From Symbiodinium natans (taxonomy: Eukaryota; Sar; Dinophyceae; Suessiales; Symbiodiniaceae), in assembly GCA_905221605.1 (NCBI GenBank), contig CAJNDS010002276.1:229857-293856 (forward strand): 64,000 nucleotides of DNA, given 5' to 3'. The translations under genes and the position numbers were made by a program. The notes beneath the pieces were generated by a model that worked only from the letters and a program-made list of their open reading frames with translations, did not search any database and was not told where the DNA came from. This document shows, piece by piece, positions 40,036 to 51,540 of this stretch. Each line of letters begins with the position of its first letter. Positions within the stretch are counted from its first letter, which is position 1.

Positions 40036-40460
40036 GGCTCAAAGGTAAATGGAAAGGGCTTATGGGAACCGCAAAGGGTTTGTAGGGTATGGGGTGTGAG
40101 GGCTTGTTTGGCTTACAGGGCTCACAGTGTTTACCAAGGGTCTTGGGTTGCTACTCAAGATGGGAGTCCATGTCGCCAGCAGACTTCGCAAGATTGCCGC
40201 CAGACTCGTATTGTCTTCTGTTGCCAAATGCGGGTTTACGAAAAAAGGGACCCTTAACACAGACACCCAAATAGTAGGATCCCCTTCTCATAAGGACCCC
40301 CATAAGGTACCCCTAACATCGTGAACCCCCAAATGTTCGAACCTACACCCTCAAACCCTTAGGAGGTTTGATGGGGTTTAGGGGGTTCACTCTGTTCACC
40401 TCTACAAATGCTGCAAACGACCCAGATCTGTCGCCCAAAAACAACTGGAATTCTGGGACA
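40036..40460. other. No confident exon
   Basis: A competing pair of frames at 40060-40320 and a degenerate AAGGACCCCCATAAGGTACC module (40262-40330) similar to 63777-63810. Confidence 0.3.
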
Positions 40461-40461
40461 C

Positions 40462-40960
40462 CTGGAGGAGATACTTGAACGCCGCGTCGTAGTCCTTGTA
40501 CACTGCCACACGCTCCTCAAATCTGCAAAAAAAACTGCAGGTCAATTCTGAAGTTGGTGGAATTAGACATAGTACAACTGCGCTGACCGCACTTGCAGAA
40601 CAAATACCTGCCTATTTAGATCCCTGAACACTCCCATCCCAATCTATCCCCTCCAGGCTGCAACTCGCATCCCCAGCAGCGTCTGAAGCCCTGAAGCCAA
40701 AATCCGAAACCCCCCTGCACTCGCAACTTGGGAGGTTCTCCCCTTATACTATCAGTCCTTTTTTGGGACTATAATAATTAATAGGGGGTACGATAATCCC
40801 TATGAAGGACTGTTCGTATCAGGGGGAACACCTCCCAACTCGCAAGAGGCCCTGAGGCGCTCCTCCTGCAGCGCGACAGCTTCCAAGACCATCTCGGCGG
40901 CCATGTTGCCGTCGAAGGTCTTCTCGATGTCCATCTTGGCCCCTCGGGGCAAATTCGTGG
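40462..40960 (-). CDS. Two exons joined across a MITE-bearing intron
   Basis: Upstream exon 40840-40960: MDIEKTFDGNMAAEMVLEAV ALQEERLRASC. Downstream exon 40462-40522: acceptor CTGCAGTTTTTTTTGCAG, FEERVAVYKDYDAAFKYLLQ, donor GTGTCC. The split codon GA|A (Glu) makes the phases 2/1 agree. The donor GTTGGG is formed where the exon meets the terminal repeat of the element at 40728-40838. The protein is helical; family not recognised. Confidence 0.65.
40728..40838. mobile_element. MITE-like element, copy 4, with target duplication
   Basis: TTGGGAGGTTCTCCCCTTAT / AGGGGGAACACCTCCCAA ends. Flanked by ACTCGCAA (40719-40726) and ACTCGCAA (40838-40845). Its end forms the donor of the surrounding intron. 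Confidence 0.88.
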
Positions 40961-40964
40961 AGTT

Positions 40965-41058
40965 TAGGGGTTAGGGTTTAGGGTTGAGGGTTGAGGGTTT
41001 AGGGTTTAGGGTTGAGGGTTGAGGGTTTAGGGTTTAGGGTGTAGGGTTTGGCGGGGGG
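40965..41058 (+). repeat. TTTAGGG/TTGAGGG array
   Basis: Alternating variant units, ending in a poly-G run. Confidence 0.93.
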
Positions 41059-41085
41059 GGGGGGTCATCTTTGCTGCCGTAGACT

Positions 41086-41445
41086 TTGGAATCTCAGGCC
41101 ACAGGAGCTAGCAATGCCCCAGCCTGGATCGCTCCGTGGGGCCGTGTCCTCCCATCAGTCATCTCTTGGCTTGGCTCAACAAAGTGTACTGCGCCGTGCA
41201 CGCTATCAGACCCGAAGCATGGAGATTGTGCTTTGAAATCTGAGGACAGAGTCATGCGCACCACCACACCTACACCCATGCCCTACACGTCAATGAGTAG
41301 GCAGCATCCCCTGCAGCAACTTCCCATCTCCGCGTTGCACAACTGGCAGCAAAGCGACGGCAGTCGCCCGACCATTGCATCTATGACTGCAGCCCGCAGA
41401 TTCAAGAATCACTCTTCAACCCTAAACCCTAACCCTAAACGCTAA
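41086..41445 (+). CDS. Overlapping plus-strand frames
   Basis: A 119-codon frame (MRTTTPTPMPYTSMSRQHPL QQLPISALHNWQQSDGSR) and a second frame (AMPQPGSLRGAVSSHQSSLG ... RYQTRSMEIVL, stop). An intron between them is likely. 41446-41880 beyond has no clear exon. Confidence 0.4.
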   Translation: MESQATGASNAPAWIAPWGRVLPSVISWLGSTKCTAPCTLSDPKHGDCALKSEDRVMRTTTPTPMPYTSMSRQHPLQQLPISALHNWQQSDGSRPTIASMTAARRFKNHSSTLNPNPKR

Positions 41446-41884
41446 CCCTAAACCCTATAAACCCGACATCTCTAAACCAGGGCTCCTCCGGGGTCTCCGG
41501 GGCTCGTAGCTTCGGGAATCGTTGGAGAAGCGCTTCCTCACAAGTTGCACGTTAAGATCCTCGGAGCCTCACTTCTACTGCGCTCGAATGATATAGTGAC
41601 CTTCCTTGGATCTCCCCCTAGTCAATCCTAACACACTGCAAACCCCAGACAGACCGTGCTGTTTTACTATGATGTCATGGTGAACCATGCTCCGTCCTCC
41701 GTCAACTCTGGTCCCAGCGTCTCCTCAGATCGGAAGCGTCGGATGCTTCGGTTTTGACATGTTCGGGGGCTCAGGGTTAGCCTGCGATTCGGAAGGTTCG
41801 GGCTTGTGGTGCAGCAGAAGAATACGTTGAGCCATGTCACGTCCAATACGAACTCAAGTCTACTCTAAGGTGCAGCTCGGGTAG

Positions 41885-42066
41885 GATACAAGAGTTCTGC
41901 ACCGGCAGCGCCGCACGCCACCAGCGTGAAGCGTGACGACTACTGCACCATGAAGCCCACTCAGCAAAAGCCCAATGCCACCACCAATCCAAAACCCCCA
42001 GATGCTTCGCAGGCACATTCGCGCCTGTCTCCAAATCTAACACCTGGCCATGTGCACCCAACGTGA
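41885..42066 (+). CDS. Terminal exon, Pro/Asn-rich
   Basis: After GGGTAG: YKSSAPAAPHATSVKRDDYC TMKPTQQKPNATTNPKPPDA ... GHVHPT and TGA. The Trp-rich minus frame over the same bases is its antisense. Confidence 0.45.
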
Positions 42067-42152
42067 ACTGTTGCAGGAGCTGAGTTGAATTGTGCGACTG
42101 ACCCTAGTTGTGGCAATGAACCGCCAGGGTCCACCTCCAGTTCAAGCCTCTT

Positions 42153-42386
42153 TCAACAGCACCGATGCGCGCATGACCGGAAGAGGGACAAGTACGGCGT
42201 CCTACGTAGAGCTACGAAAAGGACTATGCAGAGCTTATAAGAAGGGGTAGAAGGATGTGACTGAACATCCCTGCACGGCCTGTCCGAGCCCAGCCGCACC
42301 AGACTGCAGCGCGGAGAGAGGAGGGGCGAGGGGGGCGTGCGGAGTGGATTTTTGTCATTGCCCTTACGAGGTCTTATCGCCATCAT
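42153..42386 (-). CDS. Weak minus-strand frame
   Basis: RPRKGNDKNPLRTPPSPLLS ... DVQSHPSTPSYKL. No splice evidence. Confidence 0.3.
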   Translation of the reverse strand: MMAIRPRKGNDKNPLRTPPSPLLSPRCSLVRLGSDRPCRDVQSHPSTPSYKLCIVLFVALRRTPYLSLFRSCAHRCC

Positions 42387-42530
42387 TGTTAACTACGAGG
42401 GCTTTTGGATACGATCATCCTTTTTAGGATGATTTTGGTTCTTCCGTTCAGTGCCTAGCAAGACTATATTTGTTAGTAGATTCTTCGTACCAGGGCCGGA
42501 AACCTTGCGTGCGCAGCTCCAACCACATGC

Positions 42531-42731
42531 TTGCACAGCCGCACCTCACAACTCACTCTTGCAGACTCTCTGAGAGAAACGAAAGCATGCCTCCTGGCCG
42601 GGAGACCCACAGCACGAATGAGCCTCGCGAAAGGCATGCAGCTTATCAATCGACTTGCATCTCTGCCTTCAGCTCTAAGGCAACCTACTGGTACATCTCG
42701 GGTTCAAGTTGAGGAACGGGTATACCAATAA
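42531..42731 (+). CDS. Plus-strand frame with stop
   Basis: SQLTLADSLRETKACLLAGR ... GMQLINRLASLPSALRQPTG ... VQVEERVYQ. Credible composition. Confidence 0.45.
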   Translation: MHSRTSQLTLADSLRETKACLLAGRPTARMSLAKGMQLINRLASLPSALRQPTGTSRVQVEERVYQ

Positions 42732-42819
42732 TCAAGCTTTCCGGGACATTCCGGCATGGGCTTCGCTATGCTACGGTAGGGCCGAGAGGAGGTCAGCTGG
42801 AGAATGGAGAGTGTAGAAA

Positions 42820-43158
42820 TTGCCTGGCTCTCCTGATTCTGGGAAGTCGGATAACCTCCATCTGCACTTGGCGGAGCTCCTCACGCGGGTGAACTTTCGC
42901 GGGTGGCCCCAAGAGCGTCTCTACAGCAGCACAGTCATGCCTGCATGGCAGCAGGGTCTGGTGCCATTCGCCTGCTGGGCACCTCAGGAAGTTGGGCTGT
43001 GTGAGTCACACCTGGAGTGGCGCCTACTTTCTGGGGCAGACCTTCGCTATGCGGATTGGAGGCCTAGATCCGCAGCAATCGGGACTCTAAGCGATTGTGT
43101 GATGATTAAGGACGAGGAGGAGACCCAACCTGCTTGCAAGTTCCTAAGATGCCGATGA
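42820..43158 (+). CDS. 112-codon frame, unknown protein
   Basis: SDNLHLHLAELLTRVNFRGW, PQERLYSSTVMPAWQQGLVP, EVGLCESHLEWRLLSGADLR YADWRP and a stop at 43156. No low complexity. One of the more convincing long frames; not recognised. Confidence 0.5.
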   Translation: MPGSPDSGKSDNLHLHLAELLTRVNFRGWPQERLYSSTVMPAWQQGLVPFACWAPQEVGLCESHLEWRLLSGADLRYADWRPRSAAIGTLSDCVMIKDEEETQPACKFLRCR

Positions 43159-43161
43159 CGA

Positions 43162-43320
43162 ATGAGTCTAATGATGTTCATCCATGTAACTGAGCGGGGC
43201 CTCTTTGTGGCGGCCAAGGGGCGAGTCCCGTGCGCTGCACGGCTCAAGATGTCAAGGCAGGCAGCAGCGTCCATGGCTCGCAGATGCCGATGCAGGGGAG
43301 CAGCTCAGGGGAGTCAGTAG
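43162..43320 (+). CDS. 52-codon ORF, basic
   Basis: ATG 43162 to TAG 43318: MSLMMFIHVTERGLFVAAKG RVPCAARLKMSRQAAASMAR and a Cys/Arg-rich end. Directly follows the preceding frame. Confidence 0.35.
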   Translation: MSLMMFIHVTERGLFVAAKGRVPCAARLKMSRQAAASMARRCRCRGAAQGSQ

Positions 43321-43386
43321 TACCCTAAACCCTAAACCCTAAACTCTAAACCCTAAAGAGGTCAAGAAGAGCTTGGCAAGGCTAGG

Positions 43387-43600
43387 CTAGAAATCACAGA
43401 AACAGTGGAGATCGTGGATGTGCGGGAGAGCTGAACGACTGCGGCCTTGAGTTGCTTTAACTGCACCAACTGCAAGGTCAACAGCAACACACGCCAGGGA
43501 GAACGTGATAAAGTCTGATCGCTGCCAAGCAACCAAAGGCCGAACAAAACGCCGAATTCGCCCTTTGGATCTGGCCTCAGTCTCCACAGCTCAAGCATAC
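43387..43600 (-). CDS. Minus-strand frame, hydrophobic
   Basis: RPLVAWQRSDFITFSLACVA VDLAVGAVKATQ, or an alternative frame. Possibly membrane-associated. Confidence 0.3.
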
Positions 43601-43892
43601 CTACATTTGAGGTTTTGGGTTTTCACAAGGGTTTAGGGTTTAGGGCTTAGGGTTTAGGGTTTAGGGTTTATAGGGGGCATGCTATTTGAAGCGGAAAAGT
43701 GGAGAAACATGAGAGCATGAAGCCATCTGGATATATCTCAAGAACACCGAGGACATCAGCGTTCTACAGACCGTTTGGTGCTGTCCTGTGCCAAGCTGAG
43801 TCAACGGCGCCTTCATCTCACAATCCGCCTGGCCATAGTCGAGAACGCATCAGATTTACAGAGGTAATACCTGTCATGTTACGTGGTTATAC

Positions 43893-44075
43893 GCAGCGCA
43901 CACACACACACACAAGAGACACATACACACAGACACGGACACCCGACACAGAGAGACACGGAGACACAAGCAGACACGTCCAGACACACACAGATACGCG
44001 CAGACCTGCGCAGACAAAAGGACACTCAGTCTCGATCAGACACGCTCACTCGCACGCGCACACGCAAATGCACCC
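43893..44075 (+). repeat. CA-rich (ACAC/AGAC) tract
   Basis: The long plus frame 43699-44490 reads through it (HTHTRDTYTQ...). Not a reliable gene. Confidence 0.9.
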
Positions 44076-44079
44076 ATTC

Positions 44080-45680
44080 TCTCCACCAGCTCTGATTCCA
44101 AGCGTGTCAGGATCCGCCCCTTGCCACCGCGATGCATCCCCGGCATCGGGGCACGTGGACAACACCACAGCTATGGCGAATCCTGCGCTGAAATGCGCTG
44201 AAGTCTGGATTCTTGAAGCTGCCCATGCCCGTGTAGCACCGGATCAGACCGGTGGAAATGGCTGTCCTGAGACGACCCCCACTGTCATGAAGAAAAAGAG
44301 CCAGCGAGACCTCGGTGGCTTGGCAGAAAACTTGAGTGTCACGGGAAAGAATCGCAACGCATCTCTACTGCAGGTTCGGGGTCCTAGGCAGGGGGGTGGG
44401 GGGTGGGGGGTGGGAGCCGCCCAGCCCTCCTTATTCTCCTGGTTTCTCAGATGTTTATCGGCTCAGCCATGTTCAGCCCCGACATTTTAAATCCCTGACA
44501 TATCAGGCCCTAATCTCAGTGATGTTGCACCCGATTTAGTATGGCTACTCGCTGTCTTAAAGGGAAAAATTGTAAAGGGTACCCGTCTTTCCAAGCGTTA
44601 AGATCAATTATGCGAGTTCGCGGCCGGGAGATGGGGGGGGGGGGGCAAAAACTAACAATAGTTTTGAATGAGAAACTCCGGAATTTTCTGGCGTCCGGCT
44701 TTACATAAATTCCTACCAAACAATTTTGCAAGCGAGTAGCCCACGAGCTGCAATTCGCTTTAGAAAATTGTTTCGGTTACCCGCATTAGTCCGCAGCCTC
44801 CTGGCCAAGGAGCCAAAAAAAGCCTGGAAAGATTAGACCCTCAAGCTTCAAGGCTTCCCCTCAGCCCTTGACCCCTACCCGCCCTAACCCCAGCCCACGT
44901 ACCGTATTTTTGAGGGGACGCCCAAAAACCCAAAATGGTTTGTGGGGGAGGGGGGGCCTAGATACTAAAGCGAGTGCAACACTATGACCTAAGTGCAGCA
45001 AAATGTAGTCAACAAGAAGTCGCCTAGCTCCAATGAGCTTGCTTCTGTGATCGCCAACTGCGGTTCAACAGCGAGCTAAGGCGGGTACAAGCACGGGCAC
45101 TTTCTTGCAATGCTCCCGCAGCGCACCGTCTTGGCCTGTTCAAGACGAACTTCGAAGAGCGACCGACGGTACAACCTCATTTCCCGAGTGGTTCAATCAT
45201 GGCGAAAATCTTCAGTGATTCCTTTCAGGGCGCCTCGCATCGATTCCTAAACGGACGTTGAGATTTGCGAGTGGTCAGTTTTGCGCTACACGTTCTGGAC
45301 CTGTAGGCTTTGGCGATGCCTTACAAGTAACTAACCACGTTCATTGACATTCAGACAAGTAGCCTTGGCCAGATCGCCCATCAACCCTAAACCCGAAAAC
45401 CCTAAACCCTAACCCCTAAAACCCTAAAACCCAAAAACCCTAAAACCCTAAAAACATAAATCACTCTCCCTTTTCCTGAGGCCACTCCTGCGACGGTCAC
45501 CTGCATCTACTGCTGAGTGGCTTAGGGTTTAGTCGGAGCCTCATGTGTGCGGGTGGCCGATTTGGAGCCGAAACACTCTGCACCCTAAACCCTAAACCCT
45601 TAAACCCCCCTAAGCCCCACCTCAACCCTCAAGATGGGGGAGCTGTTCTAAACGCACGTCCCTCCTGGGCTTCCGAATTC
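44080..45680. other. 1.6 kb without a confident gene
   Basis: Weak frames only. A poly-G run lies at 44634-44645 and decayed CCCTAAA at 45385-45455. A 20-codon ORF (MAKIFSDSFQGASHRFLNGR) sits at 45199-45261. Confidence 0.35.
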
Positions 45681-45685
45681 ACCTA

Positions 45686-45824
45686 TCACTTGGAGAACTG
45701 TGCAAGACATGCCCAGAGCGCCGTGATCTTCTTTGCGGAGAGGTCATCCATGTGGAGCTTCCGCACATGGCTCAGCGACCGCTTCACGAAGAACATGACG
45801 ATGCCCTGCGACATGGGCAGTTCT
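45686..45824 (-). CDS. Terminal exon, repeat-like helical protein
   Basis: Acceptor ACCCCATTTCAG, then ELPMSQGIVMFFVKRSLSHV RKLHMDDLSAKKITALWACL AQFSK and TGA (45686-45688); GC3 above 80%. The LSA..ITALWACLAQF pattern resembles helical repeats of organelle RNA-binding OPR/FASTK-type proteins, a resemblance by eye only. The plus frame over the same bases is longer but less biased. Confidence 0.55.
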
Positions 45825-45836
45825 CTGAAATGGGGT

Positions 45837-45935
45837 CCCTTTTGGGGGGTCCGTACTATAAGGGTGCCGTACTCTATCTATATATATATGTGGCATGGAC
45901 CTTTAGGGTCTATTTGGCACACCCCTTTGTTTACT
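45837..45935. repeat. Dispersed module, inverted partner at 52521-52600
   Basis: GGACCTTTAGGGTCTATTTG GCAC at 45900-45923 recurs inverted at 52531-52554, with matching TATATATA and GGGTCC flanks. The two copies bracket the satellite block. Confidence 0.75.
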
Positions 45936-45955
45936 ATTTACAAAACTTCTTGAAA

Positions 45956-46028
45956 GTAGTAGTGGTAGTAGTAGTAGTAGGAGTAGTAGGAGTAGGAGTA
46001 GTAGTAGTAGTAGTAGTAGTAGGAGTAG

Positions 46029-46064
<36 letters not shown>

Positions 46065-46071
46065 CAGTAAA
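45956..46071 (+). repeat. GTA/GGA trinucleotide repeat
   Basis: About 38 triplets. Confidence 0.97.
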
Positions 46072-46140
46072 TGTAGATCCAGCCGGCCAACAGCCAGACT
46101 TAGGCAAGCACCCTCGCTTCGTGTTTCCTGTGACTTGGTA

Positions 46141-49100
46141 GGGTCCAGAGGTTTGTCGTATGTCCCCTCCCTTCGTCCCTTCGTGTTGTAAGGGTTTTGT
46201 AAGGGCTTTGGAGGTTTGTGTGCTTCCCCTTTCTCGTTCTTATAGGTTTTGGGGGAGCATCAAAATGATTATCATATATGATGTGTTTCCGTGCTCGTAT
46301 TATGAGGGCTAGTGCCTGCCCGAGAGGTTTGTCGTATTTCCCCCCGCTTCGTGTTCCTGTGATTTGGTAGGGGGCTAAAGGTTTGTCGTGTGTCCCCTCC
46401 CTTCGTCCCTTCGTGTTGTAAGGGTTTTGGGAGGGTCCTGGAGGTTTGTCGTATGTCCCCTTTGTTCGTGCTTGTAGGGTCTGGGGAGTGTGTAGATGAT
46501 AATCACATATCATGTGCTTCCGTGCTCGTATTATGAGGGGCTAGTGATTGGCCTGGAGGTTTGTCAGATGACGCCCCCGCTTCGTGATCCTGTGATTTGG
46601 TAGGGGCCTAAAGGTTTGTAGTGTGTCGCCTCCCTTCATTCCTTCCTATTGTAAGGGTTCTGTGAGGGCCCTGGAGGTTTGTCGTATGTCCCCTTTCTTC
46701 TTGCTTGTAGGGTTTGGGGAGCATCTAGATGATAGAGGTTTGTCGTATGTCGTCTCCCTTCGTCCCTTCGTGTTGTAAGGGTTTTGTGAGGGCCCTGAAG
46801 GTCTAGGGCAGTTACTAGCGCCTCATAGTACGAGCACGGAAGCAAATGATAATGACAATCATCTAGACGCTGCCCAAATCCTACAAGCACGAAGAAAGGG
46901 ACATACGGCAAATTTGCAGGGCCCTCACAAAACCCTTACAACAAGAAGGGACGAAGGAAGGGCACATACGACAAACCTCTAGGACCCTCACGAAACCCTT
47001 ACAACACGAAGGGACGAAGGGATTGTATCTAATTTCGTATATGGTAAAATGACATACGACAAATCTCCAGGACCCTAGCAAATGACATGAACACGAAGCA
47101 GGGAGACATAAAACAAACCTCTAGGGCAGTCACTAGCCCCTCATAATACGAGCACGGAAGCAAATCATATATGATAATCATCTAGACGCTCCCCACGCCC
47201 TACAAGCACGAAGAAAGGAGACATACGATAAATCTTCCAGGTCCAACAAAACCCTTGCAACTCAAAGGGACGAAGGGAGGGGGCACACGACAAACCTCTT
47301 TAGGCCCCTACCACATCGCAGGAACAGAAAGCGGCGGGACATACGACAAACCTCTATGACAAACACCAGCCCCTCATAATACGAGCACGGAAGCAAATGA
47401 TATATGACAGTTTTCTAGAAGATCCCCAAACCCTCTAAGAAGAAAGAAAGGTGACATACGACAAACCTTCCCCCAACAAAGCAATTTCAACACGAAGGGA
47501 CGAAAGGAGGGGACATTCGACAAGTCTCTGGCCCCTACCAAATCTCAGGAACACGAAGCGTGGGGACATACGACAAATCTCCAAGGGCCCTCAGAAAAAT
47601 TTTATCAGCCTTACAACACGAAAGGACGAAGGCAGGGGACATACGACAAACCTGTAGGCCCCTACTACATCACAGGAACAAGGAAGCGGGGGGGGGGGCA
47701 TACGACAAACCCCTAGGGCAGTCACTAGCCCCTCACAATACGAGCACGGACTCAAGTTATATGTCAGTCGTCTAGACGCTCCCCAAACCCTACAAGTGAG
47801 AAGAAAGGGGACACACGGCAAATTTGCAGGGCTCTCACAAAACCCTTGCAACACGAAAGGACGAAGCGAGGGAACGTATGACAAACCTCTAAGCCCCTAC
47901 CAAATCACAGGACCAAGGAAACGGGGGGGACAAATGACAAACCTCTAGGACAGCCACTAGCCCCTCATAGTTTGAGCACGGAAGCAAATCATATATGACG
48001 ATCATCTAGACTCTAGACGCTCCCCCAAACCCTACAAGCTCGAAGAAAGTGGATATACGACTAGCCTCCAGGGCCCTCACAAAACCCTTACCACCCATAC
48101 AACGCGAAGGGACGAAGGAAGGGGACATACGACAAACCTCTAGGGCAGTCAGTAACCCCACATAGTACGAGCACGGAAGCAAATGATGTATGGTAATCAT
48201 CTCGACGCTCCTCAAACTCTCCAAGCACGAAGAAAGGGGACACACGACAAACCTTCAAGGCCCAACAAAACCCCTACAACACGAAGGGGCGAAAGGAGGG
48301 GACATACGACAAAGCTCTAAGCCCCTACCAAATCTCAGGAACAGGAATCGGGGGGACATACGACAAACCTCTAGGGCAATCACTAGCCCCTCACAATACG
48401 AGCACGGAATCAAATTATATGTCAGTCGTCTAGACGCTCCCCAAACCCTACAAGTGAGAAGAAAGGGGACACACGGCAAATTTGCAGGGCTCTCACAAAA
48501 CCCTTGCAACACGAAAGGACGAAGCGAGGGAACGTATGACAAACCTCTAAGCCCCTACCAAATCACAGGACCAAGGAAACGGGGGGGACAAATGACAAAC
48601 CTCTAGGACAGCCACTAGCCCCTCATAGTTTGAGCACGGAAGCAAATCATATATGACGATCATCTAGACTCTAGACGCTCCCCCCAAACCCTACAAGCTC
48701 GAAGAAAGTGGATATACGACTAGCCTCCAGGGCCCTCACAAAACCCTTACCACCCATACAACGCGAAGGGACGAAGGAAGGGGACATACGACAAACCTCT
48801 AGGGCAGTCACTAACCCCACATAGTACGAGCACGGAAGCAAATGATGTATGGTAATCATCTCGACACTCCTCAATTCTCCAAGCTCGAAGAAAGGGGACA
48901 CACGACAAACCTTCAAGGCCCAACAAACCCCTACAACACGAAGGGGCGAAAGGAGGGGACATACGACAAAGCTCTAGGCCCCTACCAAAGCTCAGGAACA
49001 GGAATCGGGGGGACATACGACAAACCTCTAGGGCGATCACTAGCCCCTCACAATACGAGCGCGGAATCGAATTATATATATATATATATCAGTCGTCTAG

Positions 49101-51180
49101 GCTCCCCAAACCCTACAAGCACGAAGAAAGGGGACACACGCAAACATCCCACGAAGGAACGAAGGGAGAGGAATTACGACAAACCTCTAGACCCCTACCA
49201 AATCATAGGAATACGAAGCGGGGGGGCACACGAGAAATCTTTAGGGCAATCAATACCCTCATAGCGACTGCGGAAGCAAATGATATATGATAATCATCTA
49301 GACACTCCCCAAACCCTGCAAGCACGAACAAAGGGGACATACGAAAAACCTCCAGAGCGCTCACGAAACCCTTACAACACGAAGGGACGAAGGGAGGGGA
49401 CAAAAGATAAACCTCTAGGCCCCTCCCAACTCACAGGAACACGAAGCAGGGGGGCATACGACAAACCTCTAGGGCAGTCAATAGCCCTCACAATACGACC
49501 ACAGAAGCAAATGTCTTATGACAATCATCTAGATGCCAAGAAAGGGGACACACGACAAACCTGTAGGCCCCTACTACATCACAGGAACAAGCGGAGGGCA
49601 TACGACAAACCTCTAGGGCAGTCACTAGCCCCGCACAATACGAGCCCGGAATCAAATTACATATGTCAGTCGTCTAGACGCTCCCCAAACCCTACAAGCA
49701 AGAAGAAAAGGGACATACGGCAAATTTGCCGGGCTCTCACAAAACCCTTGCAACACGAAAGGACGAAGCGAGGGAACGTATGACAAACCTCTAAGCCCCT
49801 ACCAAATCACAGGACCAAGGAAACGGGGGGGACAAATGACAAACCTCTATGACAGTCACTAGCCCCTCATAGTTTGAGCACGGAAGCAAATCATATATGA
49901 CGATCATCTAGACTCTAGACGCTCCCCCCCAAACCCTACAAGCTCGAAGAAAGTGGATATACGACTAGCCTCCAGGGCCCTCACAAAACCCTTACCACCC
50001 ATACAACGCGAAGGGACGAAGGAAGGGGACATACGACAAACCTCTAGGGCAGTCACTAACCGCACATAGTACGAGCACGGAAGCAAATGATGTATGGTAG
50101 TCATCTCGACGCTCCTCAAACTCTCCAAGCACGAAGAAAGGGGACACACGACAAGCCTTCAAGGCCCAACAAAACCCCTACAACACGAAGGGGCGAAAGG
50201 AGGGGACATACGACAAAGCTCTAGGCCCCTACCAAATCTCAGGAACAGGAATCGGGGGGACATACGACAAACCTCTAGGGCGACCACTAGCCCCTCACAA
50301 TACGAGCGCGGAATCGAATTATATATATATATATATATATATCAGTCGTCTAGGCTCCCCAAACCCTACAAGCACGAAGAAAGGGGACACACGCAAACAT
50401 CCCACGAAGGAACGAAGGGAGAGGAATTACGACAAACCTCTAGACCCCTACCAAATCACAGGAATACGAAGCGGGGGGGCACACGAGAAATCTTTAGGGC
50501 AATCAATACCCTCATAGCGACTGCGAAGCAGCAAATGATATATGATAATCATGTAGACACTCCCTCAACCCTACAAGCACGAACAAAGGGGACATATGAA
50601 AAACCTCCAGAGCGCTCACGAAACCCTTACAATACGAAGGGACGAAGGGAGGGGACAAAAGATAAACCTCTAGGCCCCTCCCAACTCACAGGAACACGAA
50701 GCAGGGGGGCATACGACAAACCTCTAGGGCGGTCAATAGCCCTCATAATACGACCACGGAAGCAAATGACTTATGATGACAATCATCTAGACGCCAAGAA
50801 AGGGGACATACGACAAACCTCCAAGGCCGAATGCAACCCTCACAACACGAAGGGACGAAGGGAGGGGACATATGACAAGCCTCTGGCCCCTACCAAATCT
50901 CAGGAACACGAAGCGGGGGAATATACAACAAACCTCTAGGGCAGCCACTAGCCCCTCATAGTACGAGCGCGGAAGGAATGATTTTTGACAATTATCTAGA
51001 CACTCCCCAAACCCTACAAGCACGAAGAAATCGGACATGCGACAAACCTCCGGGGCCCTCACAAAACCCTTACAACACGAACGAAGAAAACAACTCATAC
51101 AAACCTCTGGGCCCCTACCAAATCACAACAACACGAAGCGGGGGGACATACGACTAACCTCTAGGGCAGTCACTAACCCC
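46141..51180. repeat. 5-kb complex satellite with an inversion junction
   Basis: Repeated motifs ACATACGACAAACCTCTAGG, CCCCTACCAAATCACAGGAA, TAATACGAGCACGGAAGCAA, CATCTAGACGCTCCCCAAAC and CCCTCACAAAACCCTTACAA follow in a fixed order of roughly 200-250 bp. 46141 to about 46799 is inverted relative to the rest. Larger duplications occur: 47.75-48.4 kb recurs about 659 bp later, and 48.4-49.6 kb about 1246 bp later. The many 60-280-codon frames are by-products. Confidence 0.95.
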
Positions 51181-51181
51181 T

Positions 51182-51532
51182 CAAGATGGGGGGTGAAAGG
51201 GATTATGGGAGATGATGGGGAATGATGATGGGGGATGATGGGGGATGATGCGGGATGATGGGAGATGATGGGGGATGATGGGGAATGATGGGGGATGACG
51301 CGGGATGAGAGACATGATGGGGCATGATAGGGGCTGATCGGGGACGATGATGGGGGCTGATGGGGGATGATGGTGGATGATGGGGGGGTGAAAGGGATTA
51401 TGAGAGATGACGGGGAATGATGATGGGAGATGATGGGGGATGATTGGGGGATGATGGGGCATGATGGGGGATGAGAGAAACGATGGGAGATGATGCGGGG
51501 TGATGTGGGATGGGCAATGAGCGGGTATGTCT
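51182..51532 (+). repeat. GGGGGATGATG minisatellite
   Basis: 10-13-bp units on the GATGATGGGG theme, with a longer-period repeat of the leader GGGTGAAAGGGATTATG at 51188 and 51387. Confidence 0.95.
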
Positions 51533-51540
51533 GAAATCCT

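Noticed and set aside
41837-42061. 74-codon Trp-rich minus ORF
   Set aside because: Antisense of a better plus-strand exon (41885-42066) ending in a stop.
43699-44490. 263-codon plus ORF
   Set aside because: Its core is a CA-rich simple repeat (HTHTRDT...). The flanks differ in composition and no splice sites support it.
46100-51098. Many 60-281-codon ORFs such as 50094-50939
   Set aside because: They repeat with the satellite unit in several frames and both strands, and have satellite composition. No evidence of coding.
47100-51180. CRISPR-like regular repeats
   Set aside because: Units are about 200-250 bp and internally composite, with no short constant repeat and unique spacer pattern, in a eukaryotic context.
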